From NCBI GenBank assembly GCA_027405735.1, contig JAPEHQ010000005.1:2666001-2730000 (forward strand): DNA of 64,000 bases. Direction: 5' to 3'. Source of the DNA: Mucor racemosus. Its lineage: Eukaryota > Mucoromycota > Mucoromycetes > Mucorales > Mucoraceae. Position numbers and translations under genes: made by a program. Shown piece after piece: positions 1 through 11,168 of the stretch. Position 1 is the first letter of the stretch. Each line of letters starts with the position of its first letter. The notes under the pieces were generated by a model. The model was not told the origin of the DNA, did no database searches, and saw only the letters and a list, made by a program, of their open reading frames with translations.

Positions 1-615
1 TCTTTATATGTCTGTTGCTATATAATATAATATATATAAATAAAGGGATGAATTCACTTACAAATACAAATCTCTGTGGGGTATTTTTTACCTTTTGATT
101 CTCAATTAAATTTGTCATTGTATCTTTCAATCGGGAAACAATATTATCGGTTGTTTCCGTTTGTCGTTGAATGAATTTCTCCAATTCTTCTTTCTCACGT
201 CTAGATTGCATTAAATTATTGTTGGTCTCATGTAATGAATTTACTAAGCTTGTATTTTCAACTTGTAGTCTGAAGACCAAACTTTTCCAATCTTCATCCT
301 ATTGATATAATAAAAAAAGAGTATAAAAATGAATACCAATTCAATACATTTTATTTACGACTTTTTTACTTGACTTTGTGTTGCTGACTAAATAAATATA
401 TATAAAAAAAAAACCTTTAATGAATCTTTATTGATTTACCGATTAAACTAAAATTTTTCCTTTTAGATATTTACATTAAAATCTTGTTCCTGTTGACCTA
501 TTTCATCGTATAATGTACGAGGTGGATTATCAAATTTCTCCATGCAAAGTGAAGATTGATCGTCTTGACTTGTTAAAGAAGATTGTGGTAATTCTTTTGA
601 AAATATTATACTCAT
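1..615 (-). CDS. coiled-coil protein, 5' part, runs off the window
   Basis: I do not recognise this gene. Seen: an ATG at 615 opens a 47-codon exon (615-475), then GT-AG introns join a 69-codon exon (298-92) and a third exon that starts at 17 and leaves the window; all junctions are phase 0. Exon 1 is polar (start MSIIFSKELPQ). Exon 2 is rich in E, K, Q, N and L in heptad-like spacing and looks like a coiled coil (for example SRREKEELEKFIQRQTETT). No catalytic motif is visible in the 120 or so residues present. It diverges from the succinyl-CoA ligase gene across about 370 bases. The second intron is AT-rich and its acceptor at 18-19 is the least certain junction. The rest of the gene is needed for a name. 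Confidence 0.6.
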
Positions 616-987
616 TTTCACGTGTATTAAAAGTTAATAACAGTGCGAAAAAAAAACCCACTTAAATCGTTGATTAAACCTCCTACTCTTAATATAATGG
701 AAGAAGAGGGCCCAAAGAAAAACTGGGAAAAGGAAGGGCAATTTTTCATGAGTTGAAGCCCGAGATTTCCCGGATGAACAGGGCAGTACTACATAGGTTA
801 TTCAACATCTGCCTTCTAAATGAGCCTAGTAAATTTCCAACGTCACCTTGAAAGTTTAATAATAGGGCTTTCTCCACCTTTTTTCCCTATTGAATTCCCC
901 CTGATTAAAAAAAGCGTTTCTTTTTCTTTTTTATTTTCTTGCTTCTTTTCTTTCTTTTTTATATCTTTATACATATAATAATCAAAA
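616..987. promoter_or_regulatory. divergent intergenic promoter region
   Basis: About 370 bases separate two divergent start codons, so both promoters must lie here or in the 5' leaders. The half next to the succinyl-CoA ligase gene is pyrimidine-rich (long T/C runs at about 905-965), a common feature upstream of strongly expressed fungal genes. I see no certain TATA box. The ORF readable on the minus strand (843-1061) overlaps exon 1 of the neighbour and looks like chance. Confidence 0.45.
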
Positions 988-2419
988 ATGCTCTCAGCTA
1001 CCAAGGTTTCTTCCGTTTTACGTTCAACCGTCAATGGTAATATATATATTGCATTTGCCATGGCAACGAATTATCTGTTGCCTAGCAACCACATGTCGCC
1101 CTCCCAACATTTTTGCTGATTTTATTTATTTATTCCATAGTTGCTCGTCGTACTTATTCTAACCAAGGTGGTTATGAATCTACTTACAAGAACTTGATGA
1201 TTAACAAGAACACCAAGGTTATCTGTCAAGGTTTCACCGGTAAACAGGTAAAATAATATTTTCACAAAAATGTCGGATATCCATTTCAACATTTTGAATA
1301 TTGGATATGTGGGGAAAACCCGCTGGGAAAAAAAAATATTACGTGTTTGAGATACTAAAACCCTTTTTTTGATGATTAGGGTACTTTCCACTCCCAACAA
1401 GCCATTGAATATGGTACCAACATGGTTGGTGGTGTTTCCCCCAAGAAGGCTGGTCAAACTCATCTCGGTCTTCCCGTTTTCGGTTCTGTTCGTGAGGTAA
1501 AATTTATTGTGAAATAGAATTAAAAAAGGAAAACTTTTAGACTAAATATTTAATTTATAAACTAGGCTGCTGATGCTACCAAGGCTGATGCCAGTGTCAT
1601 TTACGTTCCTCCTCCTGCTGCTGCCCAAGCTGTTTTGGATGCTATTGAGGCTGAAATTCCTTTAGTTGTTGCTATCACTGAAGGTATTCCTCAACATGAC
1701 ATGATCCGTGTCAAGCAAGCTTTGATGACTCAAAACAAGACCCGTTTGGTCGGCCCCAATTGTCCTGGTATGATCTCTGCCGAGCAATGTAAGATTGGTA
1801 TTATGCCTGGTTCCATCTTGAAGCGTGGTAAGGTTGGTATCGTTTCTCGTTCTGGTACTTTGACTTATGAAGCTGTTCAACAAACTACTGATGTTGATCT
1901 CGGTCAAACTTTGTGTGTTGGTATTGGTGGTGATCCTTTGAACGGTTCCAACTTTATTGATTGTCTCAAGGTCTTTTTGGAAGATGATGAAACTGAGGGT
2001 AAGTGCCGAGGGGGATGTTTTGATAAGAGAGGAAATAGAAAAGTTTCTAACTCTGTCGTTTTATTTAGGTATCATCATGATCGGTGAAATCGGTGGTACT
2101 GCCGAAGAAGAAGCTGCTGAATTCTTGACTCAATACAACTTGTCTAGAGCTGTTCCCAAGCCCGTTGTCTCTTTCATTGCTGGTTTAACTGCTCCTCCTG
2201 GTCGTAGAATGGGTAATTTTGAATTGATTTATTTATAAACTTGACATGTTGATTAACGAAATGATTATAGGTCATGCTGGTGCCATTATTTCTGGTGGTA
2301 AGGGTGGTGCTGGTGATAAGATCAAGGCTTTGGAACGTGCTGGTGTTCATGTCACTCCTTCCCCTGCCAAGTTGGGTACTACTTTAAAGCAAGCCATGCA
2401 AGATGCTGGTTTAGTTTAA
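988..2419 (+). CDS. LSC1: succinyl-CoA ligase alpha subunit, mitochondrial
   Basis: Alpha subunit of succinyl-CoA synthetase (TCA cycle, mitochondrial matrix). It binds CoA and carries the phosphohistidine; it pairs with a beta subunit not in this window. Six exons join in frame: 988-1036, 1141-1247, 1380-1496, 1566-1998, 2069-2212, 2271-2419, giving 332 residues, the usual family length. Residues 1-20 ([20 protein letters not shown]) are a typical mitochondrial presequence. The CoA-binding segment [14 protein letters not shown] spans the exon 2/3 junction. Further family blocks are [28 protein letters not shown] and MIGEIGG. The active-site histidine is in GHAGA at about residue 285, split by the last intron. 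No defect is visible. The 5' leader is pyrimidine-rich, in keeping with strong expression. Confidence 0.95.
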
Positions 2420-4196
2420 ATAACCCTTTGAATCTATTACAAAAGAAACACTCCTTTTTTATTATCCCCTTCTCTTCTCCTCTTATTATGTGTTATTTAT
2501 CCTATTACTGTAAAAACAACGAAAAATATACAATATGCTTATTAAAATATATTATATGTTAGAAAGCAAAAAACAAAGATAACAATGGCTATATTTTGAG
2601 GTTTGATGCGTGCTATTAAGGGATTTTATCATTATTAAAACTTTCTTCATTATTATTGCTGGGTTGATTTTCTTGGGCTTTTTAAATTTAAAACCCCATC
2701 AATTTTGAAGGGTTTTTTATGCATCAAAAAAGTAGTTTAATTAACAAAATGTCATATAATTATACACTCTAGCATTTGAACTGTATTTTTGTATTTTTTG
2801 TTTTGTAAAAAAAGGGCTCGCTCATGTTTTTTTATGCACCTTTTTGGTATGGCATCAAATTTTGTGACACCCATTTAAAAAGGAACATTTTGCAAATTCA
2901 AATGCATTTAGTCAAAAATAAAAAATATATACGAGAAAATGCTTTACATCGTAATGCTGATTTTTGTATTTCATGTTATTTGATTGTTTGCTTTTAAATG
3001 TATGTAGAAACTCTTTGAATTCACGTATTTGTTTGCGGAAGAGAGGCCATTAGAAAGCCTCCTCCCGCCTGCTTTTCGATTAGAAATAAAATGAATTCAA
3101 TATGCACCTAACATCATTCATCCTGCGTACAATTATATGAAATTATACCAAAAATTGCAACACAATTCAAAGTCTAGATGGTGCCTATTTAAAATGAAAA
3201 AAAAAGCCGAATTGATCAACAAGATTATATTATCATGTTGATAACAAACAAATTAAAAATCCAAAAGCGTATATTACCGAGATGATTGTATTTTGAACCT
3301 ATACTACTCATAATAAAATTGAGATATTGGAACTAAAAAGAATAGCTTTGTAGTTGCACCCTTCCCCTGGCTGAAGTGTGCTATAATTTTATATGCTCTC
3401 AGCATGCACAGTTGCATATTAATAACGGTATCTAGTAACGGCAAATATTATAAGGTGTCAATCTGGGTTGAAACAATACCAAATGGCGTTCTGAATGAAG
3501 AATATATGCCTTACCAACAGAAATTACTTGTTACATAACGCATTGAGGTATAGACGTAATTTATGCATTTAATACATGTACACAGTCGTGAATATCGCTT
3601 CAGTATCACATGATGGAGATATTAATATAAGTATATTCGGTAAAATCATTATACAATTCTCTCCGGTAGAATATTGGGTGCATGATTGTGAATTGCTTCT
3701 TTAATGCTTATCTATACAGAATATTGTAAAAAGAATAAAAACTTTGTTGTTTTTCATCATCACATCGAGAAGGTAAATGATCGATGAAAAATAAGTTTAT
3801 ATTGAAATTGTGGATAGATAGTATTTTATTGAAAATACGGGAAATCTCATTGTATATATCATATCATGGCCAGATTCAGTGCTCAAAATATAATAAAACG
3901 ATGAACTACTGAACCCTTATTTCTTCAGGGTAATATTTAACCATGGTATGTCCATCAACCTATCTTTAAGCCATTCAGGGCAAGGGAATTAAAAATGACC
4001 CTGACCGAAATTTGAGCCGGGAAAGATACACCTTTTTAATATGAATTCATCTGATCTGACTAAATTAATTGTACAGTAATGATATGATTATTCGGCATGA
4101 TGGTTAAATATATATAAAAGCATTATCATATTACGTGAAAATAACCTTTTTTTTTTTTCTTTATCTTTTTTTTTAAAAAATTTTAGATGCTAAAAA
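2420..4196. other. intergenic, no gene seen
   Basis: About 1.8 kb of AT-rich DNA between the succinyl-CoA ligase stop and the esterase start. It contains T-rich 3' flank up to about 2550 and then no ORF of convincing length or composition on either strand, no tRNA-like B box and no recognised repeat family. The T-tract at about 4149-4172 is probably part of the esterase promoter or leader. Confidence 0.5.
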
Positions 4197-5476
4197 ATGT
4201 CTTTAATATTAGCCAATTTTCCTTCTTTAACTGGTAGATTTGCAGTTGGCTGTCATGATATTGAATGGAAAAATAAAAAGCCTATAGACATTAGCAATAA
4301 ACTTTCGGCAAAATCAGTATTGATGCGATTATATTATCCAGCACATATAAAAAAAGGTGACCATAAAGCCAATTGGATAACACATTCTCAATATGCCAAA
4401 GGTTTGTATTATACAACAGAAAAACTACACACATTAAACTGATACAGTAAATGACAGCATTGTGCGACATTGGTAAATTACCAGCATTTTTATCAAACTG
4501 GCTATCAGGTTTAGCGTCTATCAAGAAAACCAGATTTTACAAGGATGCAGAAATCCTAAATAATCAAAATAAGAGATATCCTGTTATTGTATTTTCACAT
4601 GGTCTTGGTGGCAATCGATTGATTTATTCAAGTATTTGTTCGGATTTAGCTAGCCATGGATTTGTTGTAGTAGCTATTGAACATAGAGATGGTTCTGCAA
4701 GTTTAGCAAAGGGATTAGAAGATGAATGGATACAATACGATAACGTCCCTCCTGAAATTTGGGGTTTTAGACATCATCAACTTGGACAAAGAGTGTCCGA
4801 AGTAGATTTATGTCTAGCTGGTTTAGATGAAATTGCCCTGAAAGGGCTCAATGACACAAACGCGCCACAGTTTAAAGGGAAATTAGATATGAAATCCTTG
4901 GTTATGGCAGGCCATAGTTTTGGAGGAGCAACCACGGTAAATATTCTCATTCATAATTTAGAGTTTATATACTGATGTATATACATTTAGATGCTTGCAT
5001 TGAATGAGAAAAACTGTAGATTTCAATGTGGAGTGCTGTTAGATCCTTGGGCGCAACCATTAATGATGATGGTAGATAAACATATTCAAATCAAAAAACC
5101 AGTAATTGCTATATTAAGCGAACAGTTTACTTTTTGGCCTGATAACTTTGAATCCGTAAAAGAGTTGATTGATAATTCAACATGTTCAAATCAAAGCATT
5201 TGTTTGACATTAAATGGAACAGAACATCAACATCAATCTGATGTATTGCTCGTATTGAGATATTTCACTATATTTGATTTTAGGTCTCCCTTTCAAATTG
5301 ATCCCGTACGAGCCATAGATCTGAATACAGAGGCAGCTGTTACTTTTATCAACAAATGTATAAAATCGACAGTATTTCCTAATAGCAAAAAACGTAAAAA
5401 TATAAATACTGCGGTTAACAATGCCAATTTTGGATTTACTCGCGTCATAAAAAAGTCAAAGCTTGCAGCACAGTGA
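4197..5476 (+). CDS. platelet-activating-factor acetylhydrolase-like esterase/lipase
   Basis: Alpha/beta-hydrolase of the PAF-acetylhydrolase isoform II family, expected to hydrolyse short or oxidised acyl chains from phospholipids. Three exons, 4197-4401, 4458-4936 and 4991-5476, give 389 residues. The intron 1 acceptor is taken at 4456-4457 rather than the nearer AG at 4446-4447, because only the farther one restores the frame. Seen: YPVIVFSHGLGGNR (oxyanion-hole block), SDLASHGFVVVAIEHRDGSA (a block shared with animal enzymes), nucleophile elbow GHSFGG (Ser about 222), LLDPW (Asp about 246) and EHQHQSD (His about 307). I see no signal peptide, so it is probably intracellular. The C-terminal tail is basic (SKKRKN). 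The fit to the family is strong; the substrate is inferred. Confidence 0.85.
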
Positions 5477-5559
5477 AAAACAAAACATATTTTTCCCACC
5501 TATAAAATCTAATATCTGACACCATTTAAAATTTTTTTGATATTCCTTCTATCGCTTTC

Positions 5560-5584
5560 TTTTTTTTTTTTTTTTTTTTTTTTT
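5560..5584. repeat. poly-T tract upstream of the RRM gene
   Basis: An uninterrupted run of about 25 T ends 64 bases before the start codon of the following gene. Poly(dA:dT) tracts of this kind commonly exclude nucleosomes at fungal promoters; that role is inference here. Confidence 0.6.
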
Positions 5585-5648
5585 AATAAAAAAAGGATTT
5601 TTCAAAAACTCTCTTTTTTCTTTTTGAACTTTTCTATTATATCGTTAC

Positions 5649-5717
5649 ATGTCTTATCCATTTGAGTTGAATTCTCAGCTGGTTCCTAATGAACAACAAA
5701 AGACAACTCTTTGGTAA

Positions 5718-5756
<39 letters not shown>

Positions 5757-7383
5757 TTAACAAATGTTTTAGGATGGGAGAACTTGAACAGTGGCAAGAT
5801 GAAGTTTATATTCAACAGTTGTGGTTTAATTTAAATGAAAAAGTCATGGTTAAAGTGATTAGGGATAAAGTAACAGGGTAAAGTATCTTTTATAAAGCGT
5901 GTTGTATATTCAGATTTTGATTATTAAGACCACATAAAGTATTAGCGCAGGTTACGCCTTTGTTGATTTTGGTACTGCGGTAGCTGCAAGAAGGGTCATG
6001 AATAATTATAATGGTGTCTTAATGCCTAATTCACTCAAACCATTTAAATTAAATTGGGCATCTGGTGGTGGTCTTATTGATAGAAGGTATTTTATATATT
6101 CAAAAGATTTGATATTATAATGGTATAATTAACCCCCTTTATTTTAATATAGAGAGGATAGACAACCAGAATATTCTATTTTTGTGGGTGATTTGAGTCC
6201 TGAAACAACAGAACTTGATCTTTTAGTCGTATTTCAATCAAGATATATTTCTTGTAAATCTGCTAAAATCATGACAGATCCTAGAACAGGTATGACTCGT
6301 GGTTATGGGTTTGTTCGTTTTGCTGAACAGTTGGATCAACAAAGAGCTTTACTGGAAATGCAAGGTTACTTTATTGGTTCTCGTGCTATTCGTGTATCTG
6401 TTGCAACTCCAAAGAATAGATCTTCTCAACAGCAACAACCACAGCAACAACCTTTGTTACAATCTCAATCTCAACAGTTACAATTACTTCAACAATTACA
6501 ACTTCAGCAATTGCAACAGCAACAACAACAGCAACAACAAGCATTTGTTAATACAACTGTATCAACTCCATCTTCTTGTTCGCTCTTGACTTCTCCAAAT
6601 AAATCACCCTTGTTACAGCATCTTCAATCACCTTTGATCAAACAAGAAATGATGCCCATGAATCATCAAAACAATACAACTGTATTTGTTGGTGGATTAT
6701 CTGCTCCAATTCGTGAAGAGGAATTGCGTCAATATTTTCAACATTTTGGTGAGATTGTCTATGTCAAGATTCCTCCTGGAAAAGGTTGTGGATTTGTTCA
6801 ATATGTTTCTCGTTCTTGTGCTGAACTAGCTATTCAGCAAATGAATGGATATCAAATTGGCAATTCTCGTATTCGTTTATCTTGGGGTAGATCTCAAAAT
6901 GAAAAATCTACTACTACTACTACTTCTGTTAACACTACTCCTTCATCTGTTGGTTCTCCTCCTCCAATGAAATTACCTCATCCTGCTGCCATGTATAATG
7001 CTGGTTATCCATCATTCTCATCTCCTTTTATGCCTATTACACAACAACAACAGCAGCAACAACAACAACAGCAACAACAGCAACAACCTCTTTCACAACA
7101 ACAGTTTCCATTTCAATCTATCCAACAACAACAATTTCAACATCAGAGTTATCCTACTGATTTCAAATTTTTGGCTACTGATAGTTTGCTTGATTCAACT
7201 ACTGATGATCTTTTTACCACGGTCACTAGATCATTGTTAGATACTACTGAACAAGATAGAAAGCTCCTTCACCACCAACAACATCAGCATCAGCAACAAC
7301 AGCAACAGCAACAACAGCAACAGCAACAACAACAGCAACAGCAAAATGTTGACTGGAGATTGAATCAAATCTATGCTCAGTAA
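5649..7383 (+). CDS. RNA-binding protein with three RRMs and polyglutamine (NAM8/NGR1/CSX1 type)
   Basis: Exons 5649-5713, 5773-5877, 5940-6086 and 6153-7383 give 515 residues. Intron 3's acceptor must be the AG at 5938-5939, which yields the block TGISAGYAFVDFG. RRM1 (about 20-100) opens with TTLWMGELEQW, the hallmark of this family. RRM2 (about 113-190) has YSIFVGDLSPETTE and RGYGFVRF; RRM3 (about 281-355) has TTVFVGGLSAP and GCGFVQY. Polyglutamine stretches lie between RRM2 and RRM3 (about 200-236), after RRM3 and near the C-terminus, encoded by mixed CAA/CAG. Known for the family: binding of U-rich RNA in pre-mRNA splicing (Nam8 in U1 snRNP), mRNA turnover (Ngr1) or stress responses (Csx1); which applies here cannot be told. 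Intron 1 contains about 34 consecutive A. Confidence 0.88.
5721..5754. repeat. poly-A tract inside intron 1 of the RRM gene
   Basis: About 34 uninterrupted A fill most of the 59-base intron 5714-5772. The length is likely to vary between strains and between sequencing reads. It leaves little room for a canonical branch point; the acceptor TTTTAG follows directly. Confidence 0.8.
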
Positions 7384-7809
7384 TTAACTATATCAAACAA
7401 ACCATATTCATTATTATTTTTTCTCCCTCTATATTTTTTATTATATTTTTTTAGCATCTATATTTTACTATAATTATTTTACTATCCCTCTTTTTTTCAC
7501 CCCTTCCCCCTTTTTTTGTACCTTTTTTTTTTCTTTTAGTTCTGCTTTTTTTTATATCTTTTATTTACTATAGCTTTCGCATTGATTTTCTTATTATTAT
7601 AATTTAGTTTAGCTGTCCGTCCGTCTGTCCTCCCCTCTTTTCTTATTACTTTTTATATTCCTTTTTTTTGTAACCCTTATTCTATAAACATTATAAATAT
7701 TATAGCATCATTTTATTGTTTTTTCAGGGCTGAGAAAATGGATGAGATCTTTATATGTCAATATATCTTCATTAGTCACAATCAACCCCTTTTGAAACCA
7801 AAGGCTTAT
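7384..7809. other. 3' flank of the RRM gene, pyrimidine-rich
   Basis: T- and C-rich 3' region containing many runs of 6 or more T to about 7680, followed by ordinary AT-rich DNA. No ORF, RNA gene or repeat copy recognised. Confidence 0.5.
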
Positions 7810-8163
7810 CTAATCTCGCGTAGCAGCAATGCCGCTAGCCCTTCTGCTCTTCATTTTACGAAGGCCAGAGGTTAATTCTGAGATTCCAGTGTTGAATTGG
7901 CTAGGTCTGGATGCATAAGGTTGTAATCTTGCCTACAGAATAGTGGTGCTCGCACCAACTAGGGCAATTGATAATGCTGAAAGCGCATCTCTGGCTTTTC
8001 TTGCTTGACGGTGTTTGTGAAGAGAGAAATCAACTTTTTTGTATGCTTGATCACATTTCTGTGTATAATGTAATCTGAAAATGGATGACTTTGTTCCTGA
8101 ACCGGTTTTTCTGTCATCAATTATCCCAAAATCAGTCTTCAGTCTTAACAGTGATGCTAATCT
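7810..8163 (-). pseudogene. broken ORF remnant of unknown origin
   Basis: On the minus strand a frame stays open from 8163 to a TAG at 7933-7935 (76 codons, no ATG at its start), and the same frame continues open for another 40 codons to a stop at 7810-7812. The amino-acid composition is protein-like rather than low-complexity, with a basic stretch HKHRQARKARDALS followed by SIALVGASTTIL; the second half includes GLRKMKSRRASG. I cannot name it. Either it is a decayed gene or transposon protein, or the TAG lies in an unrecognised intron (GTAGGC follows directly). It ends beside the GAA/GGA microsatellite. Confidence 0.35.
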
Positions 8164-8189
8164 CTATTTTTTCACTTTAGAATAAGCAA

Positions 8190-8260
8190 GAGGAAGAAGA
8201 AGAAGAAGAAGAAGAAGAAGAAGAAGAAGAAGGAGGAGGAGGAGGAGGAGGAGGAGGAAA
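8190..8260. repeat. GAA/GGA microsatellite
   Basis: About 70 bases of (GAA)n passing into (GGA)n on the plus strand, all purine. The long leucine, serine or phenylalanine runs read from it on the minus strand are artefacts of the repeat. Confidence 0.9.
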
Positions 8261-9602
8261 GGCAAATCTTTTTTCTTTCCGCACCTCCAAATCTCCATTT
8301 TGCATCTATCTTTTGAGTCAACTTTTGGAAAAAAGGATATACTTCTCGACCGCTTGAAGCAAAGAATAATTTGAAAAAATAGCGTTGAGTAATACATTTC
8401 TCACAATTCAATGAAGCACTACACTATTTTACCCAATTTATAACCTATTTGACCTTAATGCGGTTTGATATTGATATACGGTAAAACAGCATTCGAAAAT
8501 GGAAGTGTCGGAGCGTAAATCCAAAAACATTTTTTTGAACAAATTTGTCCATTTTTTTGTTTTGGGAAAAAAAATCACTGTTTTTCTTGATTTGTAAAAC
8601 ATCCTTCTAATTAACTTTATTTAAAATTGTGATATTCTGATACTTTAGTTTATGCTGCATTTGATGGTGTAATTGGCTTAAAAAGTTTACTGCCAAAATA
8701 ATTTATGAATTGCGAAAAACAGTCAATTTTTCAATAATCCAAAACGCAAATTTTTCAATAATTAATATCTAAACAAACAATTAGATATGGTAGAGGCAGT
8801 TTGTAGTTACATTTCGATCTCATATTGTATGAGGTTTGAACGTAGTCTTTGGGGAGAAAAATGCGATTATTTGATTTTTGCAATTTTTTACTTACCTTTA
8901 CAAGGGTAAAGTATGTGACTTAAATTCTCTTAATTTTAAGTGTTTTACTGTTCAAGATGACTAAAACATGAAAAATTGGACATAAAAAAAATAAAAAACG
9001 ATTAAACTTAGGCATATTATACAGCTTTAATTATATATCATCAAAAAACTTGTTAAAATTGAATAACTATTGAATTCCCAGAGATATTGATGTTTAATGA
9101 CAAATTTTTTACAGTCTGACGGAGTAAACATACGGTTGTTCCAGGACGTATAAAGAAATTAAAATCTATCAAAGCAACTAAAAAAAAACTAAAAAAAAAG
9201 CATTTGATTCAATGAAGCAACACATCAAAAATGCTTGTAGATTTTTTATTTTTAAAAAAATGAGCTATCTTTGATTGTTTTGGCATAATTTTAAAGATGT
9301 GTACAATTTCGGAGGTTAAAGCACAAATGTGGAAAAATCTAAAATCAATCTTCAGTAGTTTACTAACTAATAATATTGATTATATAGATACAAATGTGCT
9401 AAGATTATTGAGCAACAGTACTAGAAGATAATTATAACGAAATTTGAAGATAGAAATCCAAATTTCCCCTGAATTTGCAGGATTTTGACATTTGAAGACT
9501 GGTTTTCCTTCCAATGATTGTCCGCTGAAATAGACTTTTTTTTACAAAAGCAAAACTTCGGGGATCCCTCAGCATTGCCCTTCTTTATTACTTGCATAAG
9601 AT
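8261..9602. other. intergenic, no gene seen
   Basis: AT-rich DNA with frequent homopolymer runs and no convincing coding frame. Its texture resembles the AT-rich repeat families found elsewhere in the window, but I could not pair it with a second copy. The last 100 bases before 9603 form the promoter or leader of the helicase gene. Confidence 0.4.
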
Positions 9603-11168
9603 ATGAATTCAATACTCCTAGGCAAAACAGCAGCAACATCTAGTTTAGAATCCTGTATTCGTTTATTCTCTGCAACGTCCATTGCTTGTTCAAAACGTTC
9701 AGCTCTTCGTAAACCCAATGTTTCATCATTAACAAAGCATCTGAAGCCTGACGGCTTGAACGGCCGTGAGCGTCGTGATGCGCTCAAAGCAGCACTAAAA
9801 ACCAACAAACCTAAGACAAACGCACCTTATGTTCCCGTAAAGAGAAGGTTAGAAACTATTAAACCAAATGTTTTACCATTATCAAGAAAGAATCCCGATT
9901 TGGTTACTGAGAAACAGCCTAGCAATGCAAAGCAATTGTCTGCATTCTTAGCTACACAAACTTTTAATGATTTGGAACTTAGTTCAGAAACTGTAACAGC
10001 AGCCAAGACAGTTTTAGGAGATACAGAAAGTCTTAAACCTACAGAAATTCAAGCATTGGCTATACCTCAGTTATTGGATCGTCGCAAGAAACATGTATTA
10101 GTAGCAGCAGAAACTGGATCTGGAAAGACCTTGTCTTATTTATTACCTACCATTGACATGTTGAAATCTGATGAAAAGACAAAAGGCCTTGTGAAAAGAC
10201 GTTTAGACCATCCTAGAGCTATTGTATTAGTGCCTACTCGAGAATTGGTTAGCCAAGTTGTCAAGAGTTGTAAAGGATTGAGCCATGTCACTAAATTTCG
10301 TGCTGTTGGATTAGGAGGAAGAACACCTAGAAGTCAAGTTTCTGAAATGCTCGCTAATGGGCCTATTGATATTTTGGTAACAACACCTACTACATTAGTT
10401 GCTTATCAAAAAGATGGCACACTCTCTATGACCGATACTCGTTATTTGATTATTGATGAAGCAGATTCATTGTTTGATGCAGGATGGGGAGATGATTGTC
10501 GAAAGATTATTAAACGTGTACAAGAAACTGCAGAGAAGTCAAAAACATCTGAAAAAGTGATTGTAGTTTCTGCAACATTGCCTCGTTCAGTTCATAACGC
10601 TCTTGACACACTTTTCCCTCAACTTGTCAAGATTACAACACCTTCTTTACATAAAGCATTACCCAATTTGAAACAGTCGTTTGTTGATCTTCAACGTCTC
10701 CAAGGAAATAGACAACTTGCACTTTTGGAAGTATTAAAAAAGAATATCAAAGATGACAAGACATTAGTGTTTTGTAATACCAAGAAATCAGTAGAACTTG
10801 TGCATAAATTTTTGCAAACCAAGAATTTAGATGCTTTAGCATTGTACAAAGATGCTCCAATGAGTCGAACTGAGGCTTTGGATTTATTTTCAAAACCTAA
10901 AGCCGTAGAAGGTGAAGAAGAAGGAGGAAAAGTGGATCATAATGTGTTGATTAGTACGGATATTGCTTCTAGAGGTATTGATACAACTTTTGTGGATCAT
11001 GTTATTTTATATGATTTCCCTACTTCTGTAGTTGATTATTTGCATCGTGTTGGTAGAACTGCTCGTGCAGGCCAAACAGGAAAAGCTACTTCACTTATTG
11101 GACGCAAAGATAGAATGATGTCTGATCGTATCAAGAGATCAATTCGTGAAGGCACTGTCATGACTTAA
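9603..11168 (+). CDS. MRH4: DEAD-box RNA helicase, mitochondrial (MRH4-like)
   Basis: Single-exon gene, 521 residues. ATP-dependent RNA helicase; yeast Mrh4 acts in mitochondrial large-ribosomal-subunit assembly. Seen: an N-terminus rich in S, A, R and L with few acids (about 1-40, including IRLFSATSIACSKR), as in mitochondrial presequences; Q-motif region KPTEIQALAIPQ; motif I AAETGSGKT (about 168-176); Ia VPTREL; II DEAD at 285-288; III SAT at about 322-325; IV LVFCNT; V STDIASRGID; VI HRVGRTARAG at about 481. The long basic N-terminal extension before the Q motif and the short C-terminus fit Mrh4 better than cytosolic eIF4A or Dbp proteins. The start is the first in-frame ATG. The Mrh4 assignment itself is inference from architecture. 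Confidence 0.85.
   Translation: MNSILLGKTAATSSLESCIRLFSATSIACSKRSALRKPNVSSLTKHLKPDGLNGRERRDALKAALKTNKPKTNAPYVPVKRRLETIKPNVLPLSRKNPDLVTEKQPSNAKQLSAFLATQTFNDLELSSETVTAAKTVLGDTESLKPTEIQALAIPQLLDRRKKHVLVAAETGSGKTLSYLLPTIDMLKSDEKTKGLVKRRLDHPRAIVLVPTRELVSQVVKSCKGLSHVTKFRAVGLGGRTPRSQVSEMLANGPIDILVTTPTTLVAYQKDGTLSMTDTRYLIIDEADSLFDAGWGDDCRKIIKRVQETAEKSKTSEKVIVVSATLPRSVHNALDTLFPQLVKITTPSLHKALPNLKQSFVDLQRLQGNRQLALLEVLKKNIKDDKTLVFCNTKKSVELVHKFLQTKNLDALALYKDAPMSRTEALDLFSKPKAVEGEEEGGKVDHNVLISTDIASRGIDTTFVDHVILYDFPTSVVDYLHRVGRTARAGQTGKATSLIGRKDRMMSDRIKRSIREGTVMT

Noticed and set aside
4402..4457. Apparent frameshift between exons 1 and 2 of the PAF-acetylhydrolase-like gene
   Set aside because: Using the second AG (4456-4457) as the acceptor, 10 bases after the first, restores the frame, so no break is needed.
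5242..5285. Possible short intron before the last part of the esterase gene (GTATTG...TTTTAG)
   Set aside because: Removal of 32 or 41 bases breaks the frame and meets a stop; read-through keeps the frame to the family-like end.
8164..8411. Minus-strand ORFs with long Leu, Ser or Phe runs
   Set aside because: Translation of the GAA/GGA microsatellite.
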